Part shown: in pieces, positions 45,603-57,041 of the stretch
How positions within the stretch are numbered: the first letter of the stretch is position 1
Layout: every line of letters starts with the position of its first letter
Position numbers and translations under genes: made by a program
Assembly: GCA_036785325.1 (NCBI GenBank)
Contig: JAXIVH010000010.1
Span: forward strand, 5,968,284 to 6,032,283
DNA: 64,000 nucleotides
Direction of reading: 5' to 3'
Source: Urophycis tenuis
Lineage: Eukaryota; Chordata; Actinopteri; Gadiformes; Phycidae
Notes under the pieces: generated by a model
Databases searched by the model: none
Seen by the model: the letters and a program-made list of their open reading frames with translations, nothing else
Told to the model about the DNA's origin: nothing

Positions 45603-45920
45603 GACATGCGAGTCCTTCTCCATCTCAATGGTACCAAACACACGAAGAACATTTCGTCCTCAAAACAGCCGTAGAGTGATTAGATGAGGCTGACATTGAA
45701 GGAGGTCGCATGTCCGTCTTACATTCCAAACACACTGGGTGCACATCTGTCTCGCTTCGTGACTGGAAACGTCGTGGCCATGAGCTGGCCCAGCCGCAGC
45801 CGTTGTCGCATTCAGACTTTTAAAGGCTTTTCCGGGCTCAAACTAAGCGGACCACCCATATCCTCCACTGTCTTGCCTCTGATGTCCACCTCCCACTAGT
45901 AGGCTACTTTCCGGAAACAA
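45603..45920 (-). pseudogene. Decayed PRY-SPRY exon, unit 4
   Basis: Same relic as at 1755-2095, with a further deletion near 45800. Confidence 0.65.
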
Positions 45921-46800
45921 AGATCGTTGTCCGCATTAAGTTCCTTAGACCCAAAAGGATAGGAACATTTGAAAAAATCCCTATGTTTTGATTTAACGTG
46001 GCGACTGGCGACAATCAGGTGATTCTCGGCTCCCCTAATGAGAATGCGACATGCATAGGCCTACAGGTTTTTGCAAAGGTGTTAAAATCTCCTGCTCAAA
46101 TAATAATTTCACTGGATAACAACTGTTTCAATAATAAATGAAAATTACTAGTAAGTACCATGAGATTGAAACCACAACATATAAAAAAATATATAGCCAA
46201 TGCCAAACTCACCTTGCCAAACCTCAATTCAATTAGGTAGGCCTACACAATGTTCCCTTCAGAGGCATCCTAATTAGTTTGGTGGTCTGTTGTAGTGTAT
46301 AGGGTTCCGAATGAACAATTACATATACCTGTTTTATCATTCATTAATACACAGGACAAGATGTTACTATCCCTTGTGCCTTCATCCAAGGTAAACACAT
46401 ATAAAGCCCAGCTCAGATAAGACCAAGCATACAATAAGACTAAGACCATGATGGCAATAAAGAAACCATTACTTATTCTTAAAGTGTTGGGGGGAACTCA
46501 AAGTGTGGCAAATGGCCAAAGCAACCGTAGCCAGGAAAAATGACTGATGAATGAGTTTTTTAATTTGTACAAACCCTCATATTACTGAGCAGACTCCAAA
46601 GGGTACCTAAATCACCAAAGTGAAGAATATGTTTACAGTCTGTCACTTCAATCTTAGAGTGGCAGTGATCCAGTTCAAGTCATGCTTACAATGTTATGAA
46701 GAGTGTGTGCTGTACCCAGTTCAAGAGATCACACCCAGTGGAATGTAGCAAAGGCAGTTCTCTCTTCCAGGAAGAGGACAAACTACACATTAAACAATTA
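45921..46800. other. Non-coding stretch, unit 4
   Basis: Shortened counterpart of 2096-3400. Several internal pieces are missing. No gene is recognised. Confidence 0.5.
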
Positions 46801-47560
46801 TAAAGCTTTTAACAATAATAAAAATAATAATAATAATAATACATTTTATTTAGAAGCGCCTTTCTTGTCACTCAAGGACACTTTACAATGTAAAACAAGA
46901 GCAAACAAATAACAAAACCATTAAAAGTGCAAGTAAAAATATCATGACAATTACAATGAGAATGCTGTCCTGAAAATGTGGGTTTTGAGAGAGGATTTGA
47001 ACTGAGGCAGGGAGTCAATATTTTGGATGTCAGATGGGAGTGAGTTCCAGAGTTTGGGGGCAGAGCGGCTAAAAGCTGTGCTCCCCATGGTGGTGAGCCG
47101 GGCAGAGGGGACGGTGAGGTGGATGGAAGAGGAGGATCTGAGGGAGCAGGTGGAGGTGGCAGAGTGAAGGAGGTCAGATAGGTAGAGAGGGGCAAGGTTG
47201 TGGATGGCTTTAAAGGTATGAAGGAGAATTTTGAAGTTAATAAGGAAGTTAATTGGAAGCCAGTGGAGTTGCTGTAGGATGGGGGTGATGTGGTGGAAAG
47301 AGGGGGTTTGGGAGATGATACGGGCAGCTGAGTTCTGGACCAGTTGGAGCTTATGGAGGGATTTTGGGGGGAGACCAAAGAAGAGAGAGTTACAATAATC
47401 GATACGGGAGGTGACAAGGCTATGTACAAGAATAGAGGTGGTGTGAGGGGTGAGGGAGGGACGGAGTCACGGAGGCGATTTATATTATGAAGATGGAAGT
47501 AGGCAGTGCAGGTGGTGATGTTGATTTGAAGATTGGGATTTGGGATTTGAAGGAGAGTGA
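46801..47560 (-). mobile_element. L2-like LINE 3' end, unit 4
   Basis: An AAT tract (46809-46842), then the 3' end and the C-terminal ORF region on the - strand. In one frame it reads HHITPILQQLHWLPI and later FSRSAPKLWNSLP, typical of the C-terminal end of L2-type LINE ORF2. It is inserted into the non-coding stretch after ATAAAGCTTTT, and unit sequence resumes near 47590. It is an independent insertion, not present in units 1-3 at this place. Confidence 0.75.
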
Positions 47561-47689
47561 GCCAGTCCCTTTTTAATGCTCATTTTCAGGGATTATTAAA
47601 TCAAACAGGTAAAAATAAACTCCTGACAAATAGACACTAGACATACAGACAGACAGACAGACATACTTTAACGATCCCTGAGGGAAATT

Positions 47690-49310
47690 GCATTAATAAT
47701 AAGTTTAAATGGTAATCCATGGCAATGGCCATCCATAACGACCTCCATCGTCAGCTACCAACATACAACACAACTGTTACTATAGTTACTTATACACTAA
47801 AGTAACAAATAGAAATACTAACCAGAATCAGGAACAGCTAATAGAAGGAAATAATAACATGTAAGCACACACATTAGTCGACAGGTTAGGTTACATTCGG
47901 CATCAACAATAGTATAGAATGCAGGTGAAAAGCCATCGAAAACAGTTTGTTGAGAATCAATCACTCTGGTTCCATGACCCCATGTGACAGAAGCAGAAAT
48001 CTAAATTATACCGTAATAATGACTCATAATAATGAACTGCATTTAGGGGTGTGTGTGAGGGTGGGGGTGATGATGACACCTCATCCACTAAATAATGCAG
48101 AAAAAAAGCAAGCAGGAATGAATATATCTCTACTTAATTCCTGTTGCAGGATACTCCAGATGACAAAGTCCCTCACAGGAAGTAAGTTTCTTCCACTGTT
48201 GGTAAATGTCCTCCACCACCTCACCCACTTCTGATCCAGACACACCGAGTCCTGTAAATGTTCTCATTTAGAATGACGTTGTTTGGAATGTTGCCTGACT
48301 GTTGTAAGATTCCTTAACATCGATACTGAAACAGCATGCCAGAGTGTGTTTTTCTCAGACCTTTTCCATCTCCTTCAGAGTCCGGGTCCATGCAGAGAGA
48401 TCCAATGGCCTTCTTAAGTCTTTCATCTTCTTCCCTGTTCTCCTCTGGCACATTATCACATGTGCTTGACAAACAACCTTGTCTGTTGAGCTGGTAAACA
48501 CGCAATATACTTTGGGGTTTGTCACTGTACATGCAAAATGTCAAGATACAATACATCTTACATCAAGTGAAGGCAAGCTGGATGACAATGTTTATCGCGT
48601 GAACAGGGTATGTAAGGAGAGCTGTATGGGCCCCTAGATATGGCGCACAAATATGTAAACATGTTGATATTTCAGTTAATACAAACTAGAATAGAAACTA
48701 CTGGGGAAGAATCTGCCCACACTGCTATATTTTATTCTCATTTTTCAACTTCACTACTCTCCTGTTTCTGCATCATGTTGAATCGGCATATCAATGACAC
48801 TGTATTCTGTTTTTATGGTCTAACCTCTTTAGCCTGATCTTGTGGTGGGATGTCCTGAGCCAACTGAAGAGGGAATGCCTGTCGCTCCTCCAGACTAGAC
48901 CCATCTTCACTGACTTTGGTCGACAACGGGAGATTTCTCATCTGTGTAGATTGACAATTGATTAGTGGGCTTAGGTTCATGACAGCCAATATAATGCTAA
49001 CACCATTCACAGCATCGGACCACAACTGGACCCACCTGCAGTATGCAGTCCAGTTCCTGAGTAATCTCTCTGAGGATGAGTTTAGATTCATCCAGGGTGA
49101 AGTCCACAGGCTCTGGTCCAGTGGGATCCACACTCTATGAAGGAGGTCATGAAAACAACTCAAACTGCTGGTCAAAGTCCAACAATCATGCTGTTTATCT
49201 TCAAGACTGGCAGGGTAACTTCATTCGCAACTTTGGGAATATCTTGCAGACATTTTTCTTGAGTCCTTCTGACAGCTTTGCAAGGCAGACAAATTACACA
49301 ATCAATAAAT
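47690..49310 (-). pseudogene. B30.2 gene relic, unit 4
   Basis: The PRY-SPRY and 27-nt exons are deleted (the unit sequence jumps at about 47700). Remnants of the 138-nt exon (about 48140-48255) and the 156-nt exon (about 48358-48493) have internal deletions. The 117-nt exon (48825-48941) and 99-nt exon (49036-49134) are complete. The 48-nt exon near 49215-49290 has lost its donor, with CACC changed to CAAC on the + strand. Not functional. Confidence 0.6.
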
Positions 49311-49699
49311 GAACATAATAATAATAATAATAATAACAACAATAATAACAACAGTAACTAGAAAATTCCCTCGAGGGAAATTTTGAAAGTGCACAGGTGA
49401 TACTACTTGAGTCTGAACCTCTATCACAGTCACAGTCATTTCAGTAATGGTGCTCCCTGATTCATCCTAAAAACAACAGTCAACAAAGTGAACGTAATGA
49501 AACAGTGAAATGCAAGGAACATGTCCTGGACAATTGCCTCCAAACCCTATCTAATGGCAATAACATGTAATGACACTGAATGCCATAATGTCGCAATGCA
49601 TTCTGGGAAACACTCCAAGGCAAGCACGCGCGATGTCGACAGAGACGTTGAGGCAAAGATTCATTTTCTGCCTTGGCAGAAAATGAATATATCGATCAG

Positions 49700-51590
49700 G
49701 TGTTCGCCAGCCTCCTATAAGAGCCTACATGGATGACCTTACCATCACCACAACATCTGTCCCAGGGAGCAGGTGGATCCTGCAGGGTTTGGAGAGACTC
49801 ATCACATGGGCGAGGATGAGCTTCAAGCCCTCCAAGTCAAGGTCCATGGTACTGAAGAGGGGGAAGGTGATGGATAAGTTCCGGTTTTCGATCTCTGGAA
49901 CACAGATCCCAACAATTTCGGAACAACCAGTCAAGAGCCTGGGGAAGCTCTTTGACTCAACCCTGAGAGATGCTGCTGCCATCCAGGAGTCTGGTGAACA
50001 ACTAGGAGCGTGGCTCACCAAGGTGGACAATTCCGGCCTGCCTGGTAGATTTAAAGCCTGGATCTACCAGCACTCCATTCTGCCCAGAGTCTTGTGGCCC
50101 CTTCTTGTCTACGCAATCCCTGTAACAACTGTGGAATCTCTTGAAAGGAAGATCAGCGGCTTTCTTCGGAAGTGGCTGGGCCTTCCTCGCAGCCTCACCA
50201 GCGCTGCCTTGTACGGGACAAGTAACACCAGCTACCCTTCAGTGGGCTCACTGAAGAGTTCAAGGTGGCACGAACAAGAGAGGCTCTACAGTACAGGGAT
50301 TCCAAGGACAGCAAGGTGTCATCAGCTGGCATCGAAGTGAGGACAGGAAGGAAGTGGAGAGCTGAGAAGGCAGTGGAGGTGGCAGAGTCACGCCTAAGGC
50401 AGAAAGCACTGGTAGGGGTCTTGGCAACGGGGAGAGCAGGCCTGGGCTATTTCCCAAAGACCCAAGTGAGTCAGGCCCGAGGAAAAGAGAGACACCAGCT
50501 ACTCCAGGAAGAGGTCCGTGCAGGTGTGGAGGAAGAGCGAGTGAGTAGGGCAGTTGGACTCCGGCAGCAGGGGGCATGGACGAGGTGGGAGAGCACGTTA
50601 CAGCGCAAAGTCACCTGGTCGAACATCATGCAGGCAGACTTCCACCGCGTCCGGTTCCTTGTGCAGGCAGTTTACGACGCCCTCCCGAGCCCAGCGAACC
50701 TTCATGTGTGGGGGAGGAGCGAGACACCTTCCTGTCTCCTTTGCTCCGGAAGAGGCTCCTTGGAACATCTCCTCAGCAGCTGCCCAAAGTCCCTGGCTGA
50801 TGGTCGCTACCGCTGGCGCCATGACCAGGTTTTGAAAGCAGTTGCTGAGAGCATAGCCCTGGCTATCAGCACGAGCAAACACCATCAAGCTCCGAACAAG
50901 GCAGTCCCTTTCATCAAGGCAGGAGAGAGACCCCAGGCATGTCCACAGACAACAACAGGACTCCTCCACACTGCCTCTGATTGGCAGGTGCAGGTCGACC
51001 TGGGAAAACAGCTGAGGTTCACCCAGCACATCGCAGTAACATCTCTCCGGCCAGACATGATCATCACCTCTAAGGCCTCAAAACATCTGATCATGCTGGA
51101 ACTTACAGTACCCTGGGAAGAGCGTATGGAGGAAGCCAACGAAAGGAAACGTGCCAAGTACCAGGAACTGGTGGAGGAGTGCAGGGGCAGGGGCTGGAAG
51201 ACGTTCTACGAGCCAATAGAAGTTGGCTGTAGAGGCTTTGCTGGACGTTCTCTCTGCAAAGTCCTAGGACGGTTGGGTGTGACAGGGGCGGCCAAGAAGA
51301 AGGCCATTAAATCCGCTAGCGAAGCCGCAGAGAAGGCCACTAGGTGGCTATGGCTCAAAAGGGCAGATCCGTGGACTGCTACTGGGACGCAAGTTGGGGC
51401 ATGATCAACCCCGGCTGGGTCACCTGGGCGAGAGTGTCTGATGTTGCGAGACCCGAAACACTCAATGACCCCAGGCTACATCACTGATGATGCGTCCCAG
51501 TTGCATCCAGGAGATGTTTCTTTCAAGCACTGGTCTCACATTTGGGCTTATTCTGACAAAACAGTAAAAAAAAAAAATAATAAATAAATA
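49700..51590 (+). mobile_element. R2-like (restriction-like endonuclease) LINE, 5'-truncated
   Basis: Starts within the reverse transcriptase just before the catalytic YMDD (about 49726-49737) and ends in an A/T-rich tail near 51566-51590. Two overlapping frames cover it, 49729-50340 and 50265-51404, consistent with one frameshift around 50235. Everything 5' of the RT catalytic motif is missing. Confidence 0.7.
49729..51404 (+). pseudogene. R2-like LINE ORF: RT end, CCHC motif and PD-(D/E)XK-type endonuclease
   Basis: The first part (203 residues) has MDDLTITTTS, KPSKSRSMVLKRG and LPRVLWPLLVYAIP, from the end of the RT and thumb. The second part (from 50265, 379 residues in a shifted frame) has the finger CLLCSGRGSLEHLLSSC (CX2CX7HX4C) and SLRPDMIITS followed by a glutamate in LELTVPWEER. 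This RPD...E pattern is that of the restriction-like endonuclease of R2/NeSL/Hero-group LINEs. These LINEs often insert site-specifically, but this copy sits in a repeat. The frameshift and 5' truncation make it inactive. Confidence 0.72.
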
Positions 51591-51939
51591 AACCCATCAG
51601 TCAGTCTTCAAACACACCAGACAGACTGCATTAACAAAATATTAACCATTAACAAGCCTAGTTTAATTTAAGACATTCCCTATTCAAAATCGCCATCTTT
51701 AATCACTGTTTTCCCGCGTACCGCTCTATCGACATTGATTTATCTGTGTGAAATTCATATTATGCATTGCCAGAATGTCGCAATGCATTCTGGGAAACAC
51801 TCCCCGAACACGTTACAATCTTTACGATTTCCTCAAGCAAGTACAACAACTTGAACCGATAATACAAGAAAACACAAAAGCATTTATGAACCTAATTTAC
51901 GCAAAATAGAAACAACATTTAATTTGATTTGTGTCCGAT

Positions 51940-51942
<3 letters not shown>

Positions 51943-52003
<61 letters not shown>
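51943..52003. repeat. (GA)n microsatellite
   Basis: About 30 GA repeats within the complex insertion. A short degenerate version lies at 52702-52727. Confidence 0.95.
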
Positions 52004-52004
<1 letters not shown>

Positions 52005-52419
52005 ACTTTGGTAGAGAGACATAGAATAACAATAACAGAGAAATGGAAAGCTTATGATATGCAATATGTTGTTTATGTTTTGTGTTAGAATGCCTCAACT
52101 TTTTAATATTGGCATTAAATAATTATTGACTATTTCACGGAGCACTCGTTTCCTGTAGTTTGTGTTCAATGTATTGGGATGGTTACTGAAATTGACTGAA
52201 TATGGCACAGCCCCGCCTAAAATATACTTCACCAGCCGCCACTGCAGACAGATCTCACTGCCCATCACTGATCAATTGCTGCGGTCGGGACGCTATGGCC
52301 ACGTTGCTTGGCAACGCCTGCATACGGGAGATACGATTTTAACTCTAAAACATGTTAAAGAATTATTAATTGATTTAATATTTCTTTCTTTCGTAAGTGA
52401 CCATGGTAGGCCTATAAGC

Positions 52420-52482
52420 GGGATAATGCCCTTCGAGGTGTCCATTAATTTATGTTAATGGACACCTCGTCGGGCATTATCC
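52420..52482. repeat. Near-perfect palindrome
   Basis: Arms of 29 bases starting GGGATAATGCCC and meeting at ATTAATTTATGTTAAT. The arms differ at two positions only. It would form a stable hairpin and may be the terminal or central part of a MITE. Confidence 0.8.
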
Positions 52483-53630
52483 CTTACGTATGGCCGGGCA
52501 GCACTGTTTGTGTGTGTGTGTGTGTGTGTACAGGTGCTTCGCGCGATCGATACGAACCGTGTCACTCAATGTTATTAATTAAAATGACAGTTTTGCAAGC
52601 ACCCACACACGCAAGCACGCGCGATGTCGACAGAGACGTTGAGGTTAGGGTTAGTGTTAGGTTTACTTTACATTCACATTTAATTTGATTTGTGTACTAT
52701 GACGAGAGAGACGGAGAGAGAGAGAGCACTTTGGTAGAGAGACATAGAGTAACAATAACAGAGAGCGAGCGCCGGTCTCGATAAAGCCGTTAATCAGAGA
52801 AATGAAACGTTATTTCCCCATTGTTTCACAGCGGTTACATTCAACAGGTAGACACGGCCATGAACTGCACCTATCTGAATCACATTATCCAATGAAAAGT
52901 ATTAGAGTCAAGAAAACGCGTCTACCACCAGTTCTCCCAACAGCAGAAGCAGCAGCGGTGTGGCCATGGTGTACCGGGCAGTCCTGTTTGTGTGTGTGTA
53001 CAGGTGCTGCGCGCGATCGATACAGAGACCGCGTCACTCAATGTTATTAATTAAAAAAATGACAGTTGCACCCACACACGCAAGCACGCACGGTGTCGAC
53101 AGAGACGTTGAGGAAAACGTTTTTTTTTCTGGGGCTCTCTCCCACTCTAGCTGCACTCTAACACTAATTATTCCACGCAATTGTAATCTCATCATTTCTT
53201 CAAAAATGATCATGGTCGTTGAACAGTGATTGATCAAAAACTATATGACTTATCAAAACAAGGAAATATACACCAAATACACAAGACGTATGTCTACTGT
53301 TTAAAGTTGAAATGGAGTCTCTAGGTCAAAGTATGCAGGAGCAGTAGGCAGTAGTAAAAGTATTTATTTTTTGACCTCCTCCCATGCATTGTCTATGGGA
53401 AAATATTCACAGTTTTTTGCAAATAATGTTGTGAAAAATTAATATTATTTTAATTTGTATTATAGCACACCGATCCCGATGAAGACGCACATTTTGATAT
53501 ATCATTTGTCCTACGACTCTTCGAGTTGTAGGACTAGTTACGCATCAAAATCCATCCGGAAGAGGAATAATAAGAAAAAATCTAAAGGATAACACTACAG
53601 GATAAGCCCCAGTGCTCGGTGCGATTGCCC

Positions 53631-53960
53631 CGTGCACTAATAAGAGTTCCATAGGCGCGGAGCAGATCGGCTAAAAGCTCTTGACTGGATGGCAGAAGAG
53701 GATCGGACAGGGCGTGAAGATGTGTGGATGTAGATTAGTTCAGTTAGATAAACTGGTGCCAGGCTGTAAAGGGACTTGAAAGTAAGGAGTAGAATCTTAA
53801 AATCAATGCGGAATTTGATAGGGAGCCAGTGAAGTTGCTGCAGGGCAGGAGTGATGTGTTCAATAGATGACTTCTGGTAATGATACAAGCAGTTGCGTTC
53901 TGGACCAGTTGGAGTGTATATATGAACATATCCAAGAGATGTTTAGATTTTCTTAAATCA
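53631..53960 (-). repeat. L2-like LINE C-terminal region, unit 4/5 boundary
   Basis: Read on the - strand it codes for EHITPALQQLHWLPI and SRAFSRSAPRLWNS, the C-terminal end of an L2-type ORF2. It is the continuation of the L2-like repeat that holds the complex insertion. Confidence 0.7.
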
Positions 53961-54730
53961 ACACCCAGCAAAAAAAAACTTAAATTAACCAAACTAATAA
54001 CAATTGAAGTAGTATATGTACAGAGGGACTCAAATGTCAATCAAGGGGATTCGAGTGCCCGCAAGACCTCCCTGTATTTCGCACCCTGATTTTAAGTTTT
54101 TGGTAGCTTTTACGAGTATCTCACCCTTCCGAGATGAAGATTTGGCTGGAGAAAGGGGAATGATCTATATTTTGAGCACGTTTTTTTGTTGTTCTTGGGA
54201 GGACCAAAGCTGTCAGCAGACCCAGCAGACCCAATTTCCTCTGTAAAACATGGTGAAAGCATGACAGACAGATTTCAGTTTTTTTTCTTCAAGCTATCAG
54301 TATTATGACTAAAATATTTTTTTCCTACAGGTGTATTCAGAGCTGTTTTAAAAGTGTTAAAGAACAACCAACCGTCTTTCATCGTCTTCACACGATCTCC
54401 GAGTGACACAAATCTGCTCCACTGAGCTTCAGTTTGGCTTCTTTCAGCAGGTAATCCAATCCAATCTGAACTGTGGCAGTCTGCACACCACCTGATACAT
54501 TGAACACAATGCATTCTGGAAACTGAGATTTTTGTGTAGCCCCGCCTACACATTGTTCGTCACTCACAGCATACGTTTGGTTTGTTTCTGGTAATCCAAC
54601 CAACTGAACCGTGGCAATTGGCATAACAACCAGACAAACCTGTTGACTTAACTTTTATATAACAGCCCTGCCCAGCAGAAACCAGTACACACCCCACGGT
54701 TAAAAACCTGTGACTCCCCTTTATAAGCTA
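53961..54730. other. Non-coding stretch, unit 4 end
   Basis: Counterpart of 14600-15850 and 26640-27350, shortened. No gene is recognised. Confidence 0.45.
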
Positions 54731-54736
54731 TGTGAC

Positions 54737-54763
54737 CTCACACACACACACACACACACACAC
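54737..54763. repeat. (AC)n microsatellite
   Basis: About 13 AC repeats. Confidence 0.9.
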
Positions 54764-55029
54764 TTAACATCACCTAACAATTCATGTTAGGATTTTGATG
54801 GGATGTGATTATAGTTTTTTCTCCACCATCGGACCCCTTCCGGTCCCCAGCTTGGAGAAGAACATGACCTCTTGTGATGACATTGTTCCACACAACCTCC
54901 ACATTTAGTTCATTCAACTGACTGTATATGCCTCACTATACATTGTTTGATCTGTATTTATCTAAGTATTTGTGAGTAATTAATCATTAGCATGATCGCT
55001 AAAGTTATTCTATAGCCGTCACCTATGTA

Positions 55030-55165
55030 TTAGTCAGTCATTTTCTAAACTGCTTATCCTCTAGAGGGTCGCGGGGGGGCTGGAGCCAATCCCAGCTGCA
55101 ACGGGCGAGAGGCAGGGTACACCCTGGACAGGTCGCCAGCCTATCACAGGGCTAACCCTATGTAT
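55030..55165. repeat. Short interspersed repeat upstream of copy E
   Basis: Contains GGTCGCGGGGGGGCTGGAGC and TACACCCTGGACAGGTCGCC, a widespread fish repeat. It interrupts the copy E upstream sequence, with CCTATGTAT on both sides (about 55022-55030 and 55158-55167), a likely target duplication. Confidence 0.6.
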
Positions 55166-55319
55166 AATGTTCCTTATATGTATTTTTTGAAATATTAATA
55201 ATTTTGTTGATGCATGGACTGCCCAAAGTGAGGTGTCTTTTTTTTATTTCAGAAATCTTGTCCCCATCATTTGGAGACCGACTTTGAAGTGGTTGAACTG
55301 TTTGTTTCATGTATTGCAC

Positions 55320-56179
55320 GCAGGTTGGTGTCCTGCTGGGGCAGCCAGGGCTGTGTGGAGAAGCACCTGTTCTTCAACATGTCGGTCCTGCAGTCTGTGG
55401 AGCAGCTCTCTCTGGCCCGGCTGGAGGTCAAGTTTCAGTGGGGCGCGCTAAAGGCCCCAGGGTTCTTCCTGGGGCCCCGGGCCCTCGACGTGTCCCTGTA
55501 TAAAGTAGTCCGGGCAACTCTCAGGGGAGCCAGCCACGAAGCCAATCGTAGGCTCCTGCTGTCCCAGTCGGTGGCGCTGGGACCCGAGCCCGCCTCCCTC
55601 ACGCTGGACCTGACCTCCCTGGCGGAGACCTGGCGCAGAGCGGGCCGCAACTACGGCCTGGTGCTGGCGCTGCGGCCGCAGGGCCCCGACCAGGAGGAGG
55701 AGCTCCTCCCCTTCCAGCCCGGCAACGCGCTCCCGCTGTAGCCGGCGGCCGCGTCCCCTCCGCCGCCGGCCGTCCACGCCGAGCTGGTGGCTGTGTCGCT
55801 CAACCCCAAGCAGTGCCGCGCCAGACGGAGGCAGAGCGCCGTCCACCTGCCCGTGACGCCCAGCAACGTGTGCAAGCCGCGGTGCCTCTACATCTACTTC
55901 AAGGACGTGGGCTGGCAGGACTGGATCATCGCGCCGCAGGGCTACCTGGCCAACTACTGCCACGGCGAGTGCCCCTTCCCGCTCAGCGAGAGCCTGAACG
56001 GCACCAACCACGGCATCCTGCAGACGCTGGTGCACTCGCTGGACCTGCGCGGGACCCCGCAGCCGTGCTGCGTGCCCATCCGCCTCTCGCCCATCTCCAT
56101 GCTGTACTACGACAACAACGACAACGTGGTGCTGCGGCACTACCAGGACATGGTGGTGGACGAGTGCGGCTGTCGATGA
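55320..56179 (+). pseudogene. gdf3/Vg1-like exon 2, copy E (pseudogene)
   Basis: Full-length exon with several lesions. The acceptor GCAG is changed to GCAC at 55316-55319, leaving only an AG four bases later that would shift the phase. A CAG to TAG nonsense codon lies at 55739-55741, before the cleavage site. The cleavage region reads RARRRQ instead of RARRRR. The mature part has RCLYIYF for RRLYIDF, which adds a cysteine, plus NHGILQ and LDLRGT changes. The mature reading frame downstream stays open to TGA at 56177-56179, and AATAAA is present at 56288-56293. An isolated mature domain without prodomain would not be secreted properly. Confidence 0.88.
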
Positions 56180-56814
56180 GTGTGCGAGGACGCGTCTGGG
56201 CAACACGAGTGCTCAAGACCCTGGTGGTGGGACAGGGGTCCAGAAGTTTTACATTTTGTGTAGGATACTTTTTGTTTTGTGTTTTTAAATAAAGAACTGT
56301 GTTGTGGAAAGTACTGTTCATATTCGTGATTTTTTTATGTTTGGTATATTTGGCATGTGAAAAATGGCTGAATGCTGCTCTCTTCAGGTAAGAGGAGGAA
56401 TTGTCTCATCAAATGATAAATAAAAGGAATATAAAAATACTTTTCAATGTTTACTTCTATTGGGGATTTGAATAATTTATTCGTTATTCGTTTCTGAGAG
56501 GAATACTATACGTAAATATACTCAGAATTTCAATGCATTGCTTATTTGTTTTTAGGTGGGCAGTGCTTCAGAGGTAAGAAATGACTTCTGATGACGCTGA
56601 TACATTTTCTATTTGTTGATGAACCCCACCTAGTTCAAACATTTCAACCAGTCGGTGGATATAGTTCACCGTTTCAATACGGTTCTAAACGAAGCTGTCA
56701 CATTTTTTGGAGAGAAAAAAAAAGTGCGTGTATGTAGGCCTATATATTTTCCCCCAGTGGTGCCAGGTTATGTCACGTAAACACAAAAAGTGGTGAAATT
56801 TTTGAATTAATTTT

Positions 56815-57041
56815 GACATGCGAGTCCTTCTCCATCTCAATGGTACCAAACACAGGAAGAACATTTCGTCCTCAAAACAGCCGTAGAGTAATTAGATGAG
56901 GCTGACTTTGAAGGAGGTCGCATGTCCCTCTTACATTCCAAACACACTGGGTGCACATCTGTCTCGCTTTGTGACTGGAAACGTCATGGCCAAGAGCTGG
57001 CCCAGCCGCAGCTTCAGAGTCCAGTAAGCCGTCAATGCATT
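56815..57041 (-). pseudogene. Decayed PRY-SPRY exon, unit 5, first part
   Basis: Same relic as at 1755-2095, cut at about 57041 by an insertion. The remaining part resumes at 57715-57770. Confidence 0.65.

Larger units (their letters stand above)
49315..53630. mobile_element. Complex nested insertion in the L2-like repeat of unit 4
   Basis: Begins after the AAT/AAC tract and ends where L2-like sequence resumes near 53636. It holds an R2-like LINE fragment (about 49700-51590) and repeated modules. One is CAAGCACGCGCGATGTCGAC at 49622, 52611 and, in a variant form, 53081. Another is GTCGCAATGCATTCTGGGAA at 49590 and 51778. A third is GAGAGACATAGAATAACAAT-like sequence at 52013 and 52737. The module order suggests one repeat family split by the LINE, plus a partial tandem copy. 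The parent family was not identified. Confidence 0.55.

Noticed and set aside
47000..47429. Proline/serine-rich 185-residue frame on the - strand
   Set aside because: Shifted frame of the L2-like LINE C-terminal region. Another frame gives the recognisable HWLPI motif.
50598..51157. Two - strand frames opposite the R2-like LINE
   Set aside because: Antisense of a coding LINE region with no domain of their own.
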